NCBI GenBank assembly: GCA_947650365.1
Contig: CANTAL010000002.1
Coordinates: 2,115,501 to 2,179,500, forward strand
Direction of reading: 5' to 3'
DNA length: 64,000 bases
From: Chamaelirium japonicum
Taxonomy: Eukaryota; Streptophyta; Magnoliopsida; Liliales; Melanthiaceae
Shown here: piece after piece, positions 13,708-26,886 of the stretch
Position numbering within the stretch: position 1 is the stretch's first letter
Layout: each line of letters opens with the position of its first letter
Made by a program: the position numbers and the translations under genes
Notes under the pieces: generated by a model
Seen by the model: only the letters and a program-made list of their open reading frames with translations
Database searches by the model: none
What the model was told of the DNA's origin: nothing

Positions 13708-16700
13708 TCCATTCTATTTCATTCGTACGATCCATTCTAATTCATTCGCACGATCCATTCTAATTCATTCATACGATCCATTCTAATTCATTCGTACGAT
13801 CCATTCTAATTCATTCGTACGATCCATTCTAATTCATTCGCACAAATGTATCCATTCCAATTCATTCGTACGATCCATTCTAATTCATTCGCACAATCTA
13901 TCCTTTCTAATTCATTCGTACGATCCATTCTAATTCATTCGCACAATCTATTCTAATTCATTCGAACGATCCATTCTAATTCATTAGCATGATTCATTCT
14001 AATTCATTCGTACGATCTATTCTATTTCATTCGTACGATCCATTCTAATTCATTCATACAATCCATTCTATTTCATTCGTACGATCCATTCTTACTCATT
14101 CGTACGATCCATTCGTATCCTTTCTAATTCATTCGTACGATCTATTCTAATTTATTCATACGATCCATTCTAATTCATTAATACGATCCAATCTAATTCA
14201 TTCATACGATCCATTCTAATTCATTCGTACGATCCATTCTAATTCATTCGTACAGTCCATTCTAATTCATTCGTACGATCCATTCTAATTCATTCGTACG
14301 ATCCATTCTAATTCATTCGTACAATCCATTCTAATTCATTCGCACAATCTATTCTAATTCATTCGTACGGTCCATTCTAATTCATTCGCACGATCCATTC
14401 TAATTCATTCATACGATCCATTCTATTTCATTCGTACGATCCATTCTTACTCATTCGTACGATCCATTCTAATTCATTTGCACGAAGGTATCCATTCTAA
14501 TTCCTTCGTACTATCCATTCTAATTCCTTCGTACGATCCATTCTAATTCCTTCGTACGATCCATTCTAATTCATTTGTACGAATGTATCCACTCTAATTC
14601 ATTCATACGATCCATTCTAATTCATTCGCACAAATGTATCCATTCCAATTCATTCGTACGATACATTCTAATTCATTCGCACAATCTATTCTAATTCATT
14701 CGTACGATCAATTCTAATTCATTAGCATGATCCATTCTAATTCATTCGTATGATCTATTCTATTTCACTCGTACAATCCATTCTTACTCAATTGTATGAT
14801 CCATTCTAATCCATTCGCACAATCTATTCTAATTCATTCGTACGATCCATTCTATTTCATTCGTACGATCCATTCTAATTCATTCGCACGATCCATTCTA
14901 ATTCATTCGCACGATCCATTCTAATTCATTCATACGATCCATTCTAATCCATTCGCACAATCTATTCTAATTCATTCGTACGATCCATTCTATTTCATTC
15001 GTACGATCGTATGAATGAATTAGAATGGATTGTATGAATGAATTAGATTAGATCGTATAAATGAATTAGAATAGATCGTACGAATGAATTAGAATGGATA
15101 CGAATGGATCGTACGAATGCGTAAGAATGGATCGTACGAATGAAATAGAATGGATTGTACGAATGAATTAGAATGGATACATTCGTGCGAATGAATTAGG
15201 ATGGATCGTAGGAATGAATTAGAATAGATTGTGCGAATGAATTAGAATGGATCGTACGAATGAATTAGAATGGATACATTCATGCGAATGAATTAGAATG
15301 GATCGTACGAATGAGTAAGAATGGATCGTACGAATGAATTAGAATCGATCGTACGAATGAATTAGAATTAGAATGAACTGGAATGGATCGTACGAATGAA
15401 TTAGAGTGGATCGTACGAATGAATTAGAATGGATACATTCGTGCCAATGAATTAGAATGGATCTTACGAATGAGTAAGAATGGATCGTACGAATGAAATA
15501 GAATAGATTGTACGAATGAATTAGAATGGATTCATTCGTGCGAATGAATTAGAATGGATCGTACGAATGAATTAGAATGGATCGTACGAATGAATTAGAA
15601 TGGATCGTGTGAAAGAATTAGAATGGATTGTATGAATGAATTAGAATGGATCGTATGAATGAATTAGAATAGATCGGACGAATGAATTAGAATGGATCGT
15701 ACGAATGAATTAGAATGGATTGTACGAATGAATTAGAAAGGATACATTCGTGCGAATGAATTAGAATGGATCATACGAATGAGAAAGAATGGATCGTACG
15801 AATGAAATAGAATGGATCTATGAATGAATTAGAATGGATCGTGCGAATGAATTAAAATGGATCGTATGAATGAAATAGAATGGATCATATGAATTAGAAT
15901 GGATCGTACGAATGAAATAGAATGGATCGTACGAATGAATTAGAATAGATTGTGCGAATGGATTAGAATGGATCATACGATTGAGTAAGAATGGATTGTA
16001 CGAATGAAATAGAATAGATCGTACGAATGAATTAGAATGGATCATGCTAATGAATTAGAATTGATCGTACGAATGAATTAGAATAGATTGTGCGAATGAA
16101 TTAGAATTGATCGTACGAATGAATTGGAATGGATACATTCGTGCGAATGAATTAGAATGGATCGTATGAATGAATTAGAGTGGATACATTCGTACAAATG
16201 AATTAGAATGGATCGTACGAAGGAATTAGAATGGATACATTCGTGCGAATGAATTAGAATGGATCGTATGAATGAATTAGAATCGATCGTACGAATGAAT
16301 TAGAATGGATCATGCGAATGAATTAGAATGGATCGTGCGAATGAATTAGAATGGATCGTACGAATGAAATAGAATGGATTGTACGAACGAGATAGAATGG
16401 ATCGTACGAATTAATTAGAATGGATACATTCATGCGAATGAATTAGAATGGATCATATGAATGAATTAGAATGGATTCATTCATGCGAATGAATTAGAAT
16501 GGATCGTACGAATGAGTAAGAATGGATCGAACGAATGAATTAGAATGGATTGAATTAGAATGAATCGTACAAATGAATTAGAATGGATACACGATCCAGA
16601 TCCATTCTAATTCATTCGCACAATCTATTCTAATTCATTCGTAGGATCTATTCTAATTCATTACTACGATCCATTCTAATTCATTCATACGATCCATTCT

Positions 16701-17560
16701 AATTCATTCGTACGATCCATTCTAATTCATTCGCACGATCCATTCTAATTCATTCATATGATCCATTCTAATTCATTCGTATGTATCCATTCTAATTCAT
16801 TCATACGATCCATTCTAATTCTACGATCCATTCTTACTCATTCGTATTATCCATTTTAATTCATTCACACGAATGTATCAACTCTAATTTATTCGTATGA
16901 TCCATTCTAATTCTTTCGCACGAATGTATCCATTCTAATTCATTCGTACGATCCATTCTAATTCATTCGTACGATCCATTCTAATTCATTCGTACGATCT
17001 ATTCTAATTCATTCGTACAATCTATTCTAATTCATTCGTACGATCCATTCTAATTTATTCGTACAATCCATTCTAATTCATTCATACGATCCATTCTAAT
17101 TCATTCGCACGAATGTATCCATTCTAATTCATTCGTACGATCCATTCTAATTCATTCGTACAATCCATTCTAATTCATTCGCATGATCCATTCGTATTCA
17201 CTCAAACGATCCATTCTAATTCATTCATATGATCCATTCTAATTCATTCGCACGAATGTATCCATTCTAATTCATTCGTACGATCCATTCTAATTCATTT
17301 GTACGAATGTATCCACTCTAATTCATTCATACGATCCATTCTAATTCATTCGCACGAATGTATCCATTTCAATTCATTCGTACGATCCATTCTAATTTAT
17401 TCGCACAATCTATTCTAATTCATTCGTACGATCAATTCTAATTCATTAGCATGATCCATTCTAATTCATTCGTACTATCCATCCTAATTCCTTTGTACGA
17501 TCCATTCTAATTCCTTCGTACGATCCATTCTAATTCATTTGTATGATCCATTCTAATTCA
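13708..17560. repeat. Satellite in large R-F-R blocks
   Basis: R 13708-15006, F 15007-16592, R from 16593. The 15006 switch is centred on CGATCG. The 16592 switch is the GGATACACGATCCAGATCC class. The R block contains the module CCATTCCAATTC, CGCACAATCTATTC, ATCAATTC, ATTAGCATGATCC near 14640-14740 and 17365-17460. The F block carries the inverse module near 16045-16130. No other sequence is present. Confidence 0.9.
15818..16045 (-). repeat. Dispersed satellite module with an open frame (copy 1)
   Basis: This stretch of F units, read on the minus strand, is open for 75 codons and begins MIHSNSFVRSILFHSYNPF. Near-identical modules lie at 32136-32375, 41355-41594 and about 43323-43560. The match is as good at silent positions as elsewhere and the open frame is simply the 69-bp cycle with the usual TAA altered to TAT or AAA. 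I treat it as a shared satellite module and not as a gene. Confidence 0.75.
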
Positions 17561-18468
17561 TTCATACGATCCATTCTAATTCTTTCGCACGAATGTATCC
17601 ATTCTAAATCATTCGTACGATCCATTCTAATTCATTCGCACGATCCATTCTAATTCATTCGTACGATCCATTCTAATTCATTCGTACGATCTATATTCTA
17701 ATTCATTCGCACGATCCATTCTAATTCATTCGCACAATCTATTCTAATTCATTCGTACGATCCATTCTAATTCATTCGCACGATCCATTCTAATTCATTC
17801 ATATGATCCATTCTATTTCATTCGTACGATCCATTCTTACTCATTCGTATGATCCATTCTAATTCATTTACACGAAGGTATCCATTCTAATTCATTCGTA
17901 CTATTCATTCTAATTCCTTCGTACGATCCATTCTAATTCCTTCGTACGATCCATTCTAATTCATTCGTACGATCCATTCTAATTCCTTCGTATGACCCAT
18001 TCTAATTCATTCGTACGATTCATTCTAATTCAATCCATTCTAATTCATTCATACGATCCATTCATACTTATTCGTACGATCCATTCTAATTCATTCATAC
18101 GATCCAATCTAATTCATTCATACGATCCATTCAAATTCATTAATACGATCCAATCTAATTCATTCATACGATCCATTCTAATTCCTTTGTACGATCCATT
18201 CTAATTCATACGATCCATTCTAATTCATTCGTAAGATCCATTCTAATTCATTCATACGATCTATTCTAATTCATTCATACAATCTATTTCAATTTCTTCG
18301 TACGATCCATTCTAATTCATTCATACGATCCATTCTAATTCATTCGTACGATCTATTCTATTTCATTCATACGATCCATTCTAATTCATTAATACGATCC
18401 AGTCTAATTCATTCGCATGAACCTTTCTAATTCATTCACACTCATACCATCCATTCTAATTCATTCGT
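17560..18468 (-). repeat. 3.6-kb higher-order repeat, partial left copy
   Basis: The R units here match 21070-21977 with a constant offset of 3509 bp. For example, the ATGACCCATTC or ATGATCCATTC unit preceding the 38-bp compound form is at 17992 and 21501, and the closing TCGTACGA switch is at 18468 and 21977. The segment ends in units with CACTCATACCATCC followed by an R to F switch. Confidence 0.8.
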
Positions 18469-21400
18469 ACGAATGAATTAGAGTGGATACATTCGTACAA
18501 ATGAATTAGAATGGATCGTATGAATGAATTAGAGTGGATACATTCGTACAAATGAATTAGAATGGATCGTACGAATGAATTAGAATGGATACATTCGTGC
18601 GAATGAATTAGAATGGATCATATGAATGAATTAGAATGGATCGTTTGAGTGAATGCGAATGGATCGTGCGAATGAATTAGAATGGATTGTACGAATGAAT
18701 TAGAATGGATTGTAGAATGGATCATTCGTACGATCCATTCTAATTCATTCGTACGATCCATTCAAATTCATTCGCACAATCTATTCTAATTCATTCGTAC
18801 GATCCATTCTAATTCATTCGCACGATCCATTCTAATTCATTCATACGATCCATTCTATTTCATTCGTACGATCCATTCTTACTCATTCGTACGATCCATT
18901 CTAATTCATTTGCACGAAGGTATCCATTCTAATTCATTTGTACTATCCATTCTAAGTCCTTCATACGATCCATTCTAATTCCTTCGTACGATCCATTCTA
19001 ATTCATTCGTACGATCCATTCTAATTCATTCGTACGATCCATTCTAATTCCTTCGTATGATCCATTCTAATTCATTCGTACGGTATGATTCATTCTAATT
19101 CATTCGTATGATTCATTCAAATTCAATCCATTCTAATTTATTCGTACAATCCATTCTAATTCATTCGTACGATCCATTCTAATTTATTCGTACGATTCAT
19201 TCTAATTCAATCCATTCTAATTCATTCGTACGATCCATTCTTACTCATTCGTACGATCCATTCTAATTCATTCGCACGAATGAATCCATTCTAATTCATT
19301 CGTATGATCCATTCTAATTCATTCGCATGAATGTATCCATTCTATTTCATTCGTACGATCCATTCTATCTCATTCGTACAATCCATTCTATTTCATTCGT
19401 AAGATCCATTCTAATTCATTCGCACGATCCATTCTAATTCATTCGCATGATCCATTCTAATTCATTCGTACGATCGATTCTAATTCATTCATACGATCCA
19501 TTCTAATTCATTCGCATGAATGTATCCATTCTAATTCATTCGTACGATCCATTCTAATTCATTCGCACAATCTATTCTAATTCATTCATACGATCCATTC
19601 TAATTTATTCACACGATCCATTCTAATTCCTTCGTATGATCCATTCTAATTCATTCGTACAGTATGATTCATTCTAATTCATTCGTACGATTCATTCTAA
19701 TTTAATCCATTCTAATTCATTCGTACGATCCATTCTAATTCATTCGTACGATCCATTCTAATTCATTCGTACGATTCATTCTAATTCAATCCATTCTAAT
19801 TCATTCGTACGATCCATTCTTACTCATTCGTACGATCCATTCTAATTTATTCGCACGAATGAATCCATTCTAATTCATTCGCATGAATTATCCATTCTAA
19901 TTCATTCGTACGATCCATTCTATCTCATTCGTACAATCCATTCTATTTCATTCGTTCGATCCATTCTAATTCATTCGCACGATCCATTCTAATTCATTCG
20001 CATGATCCATTCTAATTCATTCGTACGATCGATTCTAATTCATTCATACGATCCATTCTAATTCATTAGCACGAAAAAACACGATCCACTCACATACGAA
20101 TAAATTAGAATGAATTAGAATGGATTGTGTGAATGAATTAGAATGGATTGTATGAATGAATTAGAATGGATCGTGCGAATGAATTAGAATTGATCGTGCG
20201 AATGAATTAGAATATGGATCGTACGAATGAATTAGAATGGATCGTACGAATGAATTCGAATGTATCCTTTCTAATTCATTCTTACGATCCATTCTAATTC
20301 CTTCGTACGATCCATTCTAATTCATTCGTACGATCCATTCTAATTCATTCGCACGATCAATTGAATTAGAATGGATACATTTGTGCGAATCCATTCTATT
20401 TCATTCGTACGATCCATTCTAATTCATTCGCACGATCCATTCTAATTCATTCATACGATCCATTCTAATTCATTCGTACGATCCATTCTAATTCATTCGT
20501 ACGATCCATTCTAATTCATTCGCACAATCTATTCTAATTCATTCGTACGATCCATTCTAATTCATTCGCACGATCCATTCTAATTCATTCATACGATCCA
20601 TTCTATTTCATTCGTACGATCCATTCTTACTCATTCGTACGATCCATTCTAATTCATTTGCACGAAGGTATCCATTCTAATTCATTCGTACTATCCATTC
20701 TAATTCCTTCGTACGATCCATTCTAATTCCTTCGTATGATCCATTCTAATTCATTCGTACGATCCATTCTAATTCATTCGTACGATCCATTCTAATTCCT
20801 TCGTATGATCCATTCTAATTCATTCGTACGGTATGATTTATTCTAATTCATTCGTACGATTCATTCTAATTTCTTCGTATGAATGAATTAGATTGGATCG
20901 TACGAATGAAATAGAATGGATCGTACGAATGAATTAGAATAGATACATACGAATGAATTAGAATGGATTGTATGAATGAATTAGAATGGATCGTGCGAAT
21001 GAATTCGAATGGATCGTACGAATTAGAATCGATCCATTCTAATTCATTCGTACGATCCATTCTAATTCATTCATACGATCCATTATAATTCTTTTGCATG
21101 AACGTATCCATTCTAATTCATTCGTACGATCCATTCTAATTCATTCGCACGATCCATTCTAATTCATTCGTACGATCCATTCTAATTCATTCGTACGATC
21201 TATATTCTAATTCATTCGCACGATCCAATCTAATTCATTCGCACAATCTATTCTAATTCATTCGTACGATCCATTCTAATTCATTCGCACGATCCATTCT
21301 AATTCATTCATACGATCCATTCAATTTCATTCGTACGATCCATTCTTACTCATTCGTACGATCCATTCTAATTCATTTGCACGAAGGTATCCATTCTAAT

Positions 21401-21977
21401 TCATTCGTACTATCCATTCTAATTCCTTCGTACGATCCATTCTAATTCCTTCGTTCGATCCATTCTAATTCATTCGTACGATCCATTCTAATTCCTTCGT
21501 ATGATCCATTCTAATTCATTCGTACGTTTCATTCTAATTCAATCCATTCTAATTCATTCGTACGATCCATTCTTACTTATTCGTACGATCCATTCTAATT
21601 CATTCATACGATCCAATCTAATTCATTCATACGATCCATTCAAATTCATTAATACGATCCACTGTAATTCATTCATACGATCCATTCTAATTCCTTCGTA
21701 CGATCCATTCTAATTCATACGATCCATTCTAATTTATTCGTAAGATCCATTCTAATTCATTCATATGATCTATTCTAATTCATTCATACAATCCATTCTA
21801 ATTCCTTCGTACGATCCATTCTAATTCATTCATACGATCCATTCTAATTCATTCAAACGATCTATTCTATTTCATTCATACGATCCATTCTAATTCATTA
21901 ATACGATTCATTCTAATTCATTCGCATGATCCATTCTAATTCATTCACACTCATACGATCCATTCTAATTCATTCGT
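18469..21977. repeat. 3.6-kb higher-order repeat, copy 1
   Basis: Blocks: F 18469-18722, R to 20092, F to 20256, R to about 20359, a 30-bp F stub to 20388, R to 20879, F to 21030, R to 21977. It opens with GAATTAGAGTGGATACATTC and contains the A6 element (20070), the GATCAATTG stub (20355) and several CGTACGGTATGATT units. Length is about 3509 bp against 3711 bp for the next copy. The F block 20880-21030 has no counterpart in the next copy, and its right edge is centred on ATCGAT. Confidence 0.8.
20070..20100 (+). repeat. A6-tract junction element, copy at 20.07 kb
   Basis: CACGAAAAAACACGATCC is followed by ACTCACATACG and an R to F switch into AATAAATTAGAATG. It departs from the 23-bp unit for about 25 bp, one of the least satellite-like stretches in the window. 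Confidence 0.85.
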
Positions 21978-24900
21978 ACGAATGAATTAGAGTGGATACA
22001 TTCGTACAAATGAATTAGAATGGATCGTATGAATGAATTAGAGTGGATACATTCGTACAAATGAATTAGAATGGATCGTACGAATGAATTAGAATGGATA
22101 CATTCGTGCGAATGAAATAGAATGGATCATATGAATGAATTAGAATGGATCGTTTGAGTGAATGCGAATGGATCGTGCGAATGAATTAGAATGGATTGTA
22201 CGAATGAATTAGAATGGATCGTACGAATGAATTAGAATGGATACATTCGTGCGAATCCATTCTATTTCATTCATACGATCCATTCTTATTCATTCGCACG
22301 ATCCATTCTAATTCATTCATACGATCCATTCTAATTCATTCGTACGATCCATTCTAATTCATTCGTACGATCCATTCTAATTCATTCGCACAATCTATTC
22401 TAATTCATTCGTACGATCCATTCTAATTCATTCGCACGATCCATTCTAATTCATTCATACGATCCATTCTATTTCATTCGTACGATCCATTCTTACTCAT
22501 TCGTACGATCCATTCTAATTCATTTGCACGAAGGTATCCATTCTAATTCATTCGTACTATCCATTCTAATTCCTTCGTACGATCCATTCTAATTCCTTCG
22601 TACGATCCATTCTAATTCATTCGTACGATCCATTCTAATTCATTCGTACGATCCATTCTAATTCCTTCGTATGATCCATTCTAATTCATTCGTACGGTAT
22701 GATTCATTCTAATTCATTCGTACGATTCATTCTAATTCAATCCATTCTAATTCATTCGTACGATCCATTCTAATTCATTCGTACGATTCATTCTATTTCA
22801 ATCCATTCTAATTCATTCGTACGATCCATTATTACTCATTCGTACGATCCATTCTAATTCATTCGCACGAATGAATCCATTCTAATTCATTCGTATGATC
22901 CATTCTAATTCATTCGTACGATCCATTCTATCTCATTCGTACAATCCATTCTATTTCATTCGTACGATCCATTCTAATTCATTCGCACGATCCATTCTAA
23001 TTCATTCGCATGATCCATTCTAATTCATTCGTACGATCGATTCTAATTCATTCATACGATCCATTCTAATTCATTCGCACGAATGTATCCATTCTAATTC
23101 ATTCGTACGATCCATTCTAATTCATTCGCACAATCTATTCTAATTCATTCATACGATCCATTCTAATTTATTCGCACGATCCATTCTAATTCCTTCGTAT
23201 GATCCATTCTAATTCATTCGTACGGTATGATTCATTCTAATTCATTCATACGATTCATTCTAATTCAATCCATTCTAATTCATTCATACGATCCATTCTA
23301 ATTCATTCGTACGATCCATTCTAATTCATTCGTACGATTCATTCTAATTCAATCCATTCTAATTCATTCGTACGATCCATTCTTACTCATTCGTACGATC
23401 CATTCTAATTCATTCGCACGAATGAATCCATTCTAATTCATTCGTATGATCCATTCTAATTCATTCGCATGAATTATCCATTCTAACTCATTCGTACGAT
23501 CCATTCTATCGCATTCGTACAATCCATTATATTTCATTCGTACGATCCATTCTAATTCATTCGCACGATCCATTCTAATTCATTCGCATGATCCATTCTA
23601 ATTCATTCGTACGATCGATTCTAATTCATTCATACGATCCATTCTAATTCATTAGCACGAAAAAACATGATCCACTCACATACGAATAAATTAGAATTAA
23701 TTAGAATGGATTGTGTGAATGAATTAGAATGGATCGTATGAATGAATTAGAATGGATCGTGCGAATGAATTAGAATGGATCGTGCGAATGAATTAGAATA
23801 TGGATCGTACGAATGAATTAGAATCGATCGTACGAATGAATTCGAATGTATCCTTTCTAATTCATTCGTACGATCCATTCTAATTCCTTCGTACGATCCA
23901 TTCTACTTCATTCGTACGATCCATTCTAATTCATTCGCACGATCAATTGAATTAGAACGGATACATTCGTGCGAATCCATTCTATTTCATTCGTACGATC
24001 CATTCTAATTCATTCGCACGATCCATTCTAATTTATTCATACGATCCATTCTAATTCATTCGTACGATCCATTCTAATTCATTCGTACGATCCATTCTAA
24101 TTCATTCGCACAATCTATTCTAATTCATTCGTACGATCCATTCTAATTCATTCGCACGATCCATTCTAATTCATTCATACGATCCATTCTATTTCATTCG
24201 TACGATTCATTCTTACTCATTCGTACGATCCATTCTAATTCATTTGCACGTAGGTATCCATTCTAATTCATTCGTACTATCCATTCTAATTCCTTCGTAC
24301 GATCCATTCTAATTCCTTCGTACGATCCATTCTAATTCATTTATACGATCCATTCTAATTCATTCGTACGATCCATTCTAATGCATTCGTATGATCCATT
24401 CTAATTCATTCGTACGGTATGATTCATTCTAATTCATTCGTACGATTCATTCTAATTCAATCCATTCTAATTCATTCGTACGATCCATTCTAATTCATTT
24501 GTACGATCCATTCTAATTCATTCGTATGATTCATTCTAATTCAATCCATTCTAATTCATTCGTACAATCCATTCTAATTCATTCGCACGATCCATTCTAA
24601 TTCATTCATACGATCCATTCTATTTCATTCATACGATCCATTCTAATTCATTCATACGATCTATTCTAATTCTTTCGCACGAATGTATCCATTCTAATTC
24701 ATTCGTACGATCCATTCTAATTCATTCGCACGATCCATTCTAATTCATTCATACAATCCATTCTAATTCTTTTGCACGAATGTATCCATTCTAATTCATT
24801 CGTACTATCCATTCTAATTCCTTCGTACGATCTATTCTAATTCCTTCGTACGATCCATTCTAATTCATTCATACGATCCATTCTAATTCATTCGTACGAT

Positions 24901-25688
24901 CGATTCTAATTCCTTCGTATGATCCATTCTAATTCATTCGTACGGTATGATTCATTCTAATTCATTCGTACGATTCATTCTAATTCAATCCATTCTAATT
25001 CATTCGTACGATACATTCTAATTCATTCGTACGATCCATTCTAATTCATTCGTACGATTCATTCTAATTCAATCCATTCTAATTCATTCGTACGATCCAT
25101 TCTTACTCATTCGTACGATCCATTCTAGTTCATTCGCACGAATGAATCCATTCTAATTCATTCGTACGATCCATTCTAATTCATTCATACGATCCATTCT
25201 AATTCCTTCGTAAGATCCATTCTAATTCATTCGTACGATTCATTCTAATTCAATCCATTCTAATTCATTCGTACGATCCATTCTTACTCATTCGTACGAT
25301 CCATTCTAATTCATTCATATGATCCAATCTAATTCATTCATACGATCCATTCAAATTCATTAATACGATCCAATCTAATTCATTCATACGATCCATTCTA
25401 ATTCCTTCGTACGATCCATTCTAATTCATACGATCCATTGTAATTCATTCGTAAGATCCATTCTAATTCATTCATACGATCTATTCTAATTCATTCATAC
25501 AATCCATTCTAATTCCTTCGTACGATCCATTCTAATTCATTCATACGATCCATTCTAATTCATTCGTACGATCTATTCTATTTCATTCATACGATCCATT
25601 CTAATTCATTAATACGATCCATTCTAATTCATTCACACGATCCATTCTAATTCATTCACACTCATACGATCCATTCTAATTCATTCGT
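21978..25688. repeat. 3.6-kb higher-order repeat, copy 2
   Basis: Blocks: F 21978-22256, R to 23680, F to 23842, R to about 23945, F stub to 23975, R to 25688. Landmark offsets from copy 1 are 3586 bp for both the A6 element (23656) and the GATCAATTG stub (23941). The closing TCGTACGA switch at 25688 is again followed by GAATTAGAGTGG. Compared with copy 1 it has extra R units around 24.6-25.2 kb. Confidence 0.8.
23656..23686 (+). repeat. A6-tract junction element, copy at 23.66 kb
   Basis: Same element as at 20070 with one change (CATGATCC in place of CACGATCC), and again at an R to F switch. It lies 3586 bp from the previous copy, in register with the 3.6-kb repeat. Confidence 0.85.
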
Positions 25689-26886
25689 ACGAATGAATTA
25701 GAGTGGATACATTCGTACAAATGAATTAGAATGGATCATATGAATGAATTAGAGTGGATACATTCGTACAAATGAATTAGAATGGATCGTACGAATGAAT
25801 TAGAATGGATACATTTGTGCGAATGAATTAGAATGGATCATATGAATGAATTAGAATGGATCGTTTGAGTGAATGCGAATGGATCATGCGAATGAATTAG
25901 AATGGATTGTACGAATGAATTAGAATGGATCGTACGAATGAATTAGAATGGATCGTACGAATGAATTAATGAATTCATTCGTACGATCCATTCTAATTCA
26001 TTCGCACAATCTATTCTAATTCATTCGAACGATCCATTCTAATTCATTCGTACGATCCATTCTAATTCATTCGTACGATCCATTCTAAGTCATTCGCACG
26101 ATCCATTCTAATTCATTCGCACGATCCATTCTAATTCATTAGCACGATCCATTCTAATTCATTCGTACGATCCATTATAATTCATTTATATGATCCAATC
26201 TAATTCATTCATACGATCCATTCTAATTCTTTCGTGCGAATGAATTAGAATGGATCGTACGAATGAATTAGAATGGATCGTACGAATGAATTAGAATGGA
26301 TCGTATGAATGAATTAGAATGGATCGTACGAATGAAATAGAATGGATCGTATGAATGAATTAGAATGGATTGTACGAATGAAATAGATTAGATCGTACGA
26401 ATGAATTAGAATGGATCGTGCGAATAAATTAGAATGGATCGTACGAATGAATTAGAATGGATACATTCGTGCGAATGAATTAGAATGGATCGTATGAATG
26501 AATTAGAATCGATCGTACGAATGAATTAGAATGGATCATACGAATGAATTAGAATGGATCGTGCGAATGAATTAGAATGGATCGTACGAATGAAATAGAA
26601 TGGATTGTACGAATGAGATAGAATGGATCGTACAAATGAATTAGAATGGATAATTCATGCGAATGAATTAGAATGGATCATACGAATGAATTAGAATGGA
26701 TTCATTCGTGCGAATGAATTAGAATGGATCGTACGAATGAGTAAGAATGGATCGTACGAATGAATTAGAATGGATTGAATTAGAATGAGTCGTACGAATG
26801 AATTAGAATGGCTCGTACGAATGAATTAGAATGGATCGTGCGAATGAATTAGAATGGGTCCTACGAATGAATTAGAATGGATACAC
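25689..26886. repeat. Short mixed blocks after the 3.6-kb repeat
   Basis: F 25689-25973, R 25974-26234, F 26235-26886. The 25973 switch is centred on GAATTC and is preceded by AATTAATGAATTC, a truncated unit. The last F block ends in the compound 38-bp unit (near 26771) and the GGATACACGATCCAGATCC switch. Confidence 0.85.

Noticed and set aside
17992..18204. 70-codon plus-strand open frame, with a similar one at 21501-21713
   Set aside because: The pair is explained by the 3509-bp higher-order offset; both are R units with the periodic TAA altered, and the repeated peptide has no domain.
20866..21060. Open frame combining NELEWI and IHSNSF peptides, also at 57956-58156
   Set aside because: The mixture arises from reading across an F-R junction; each half is satellite sequence.
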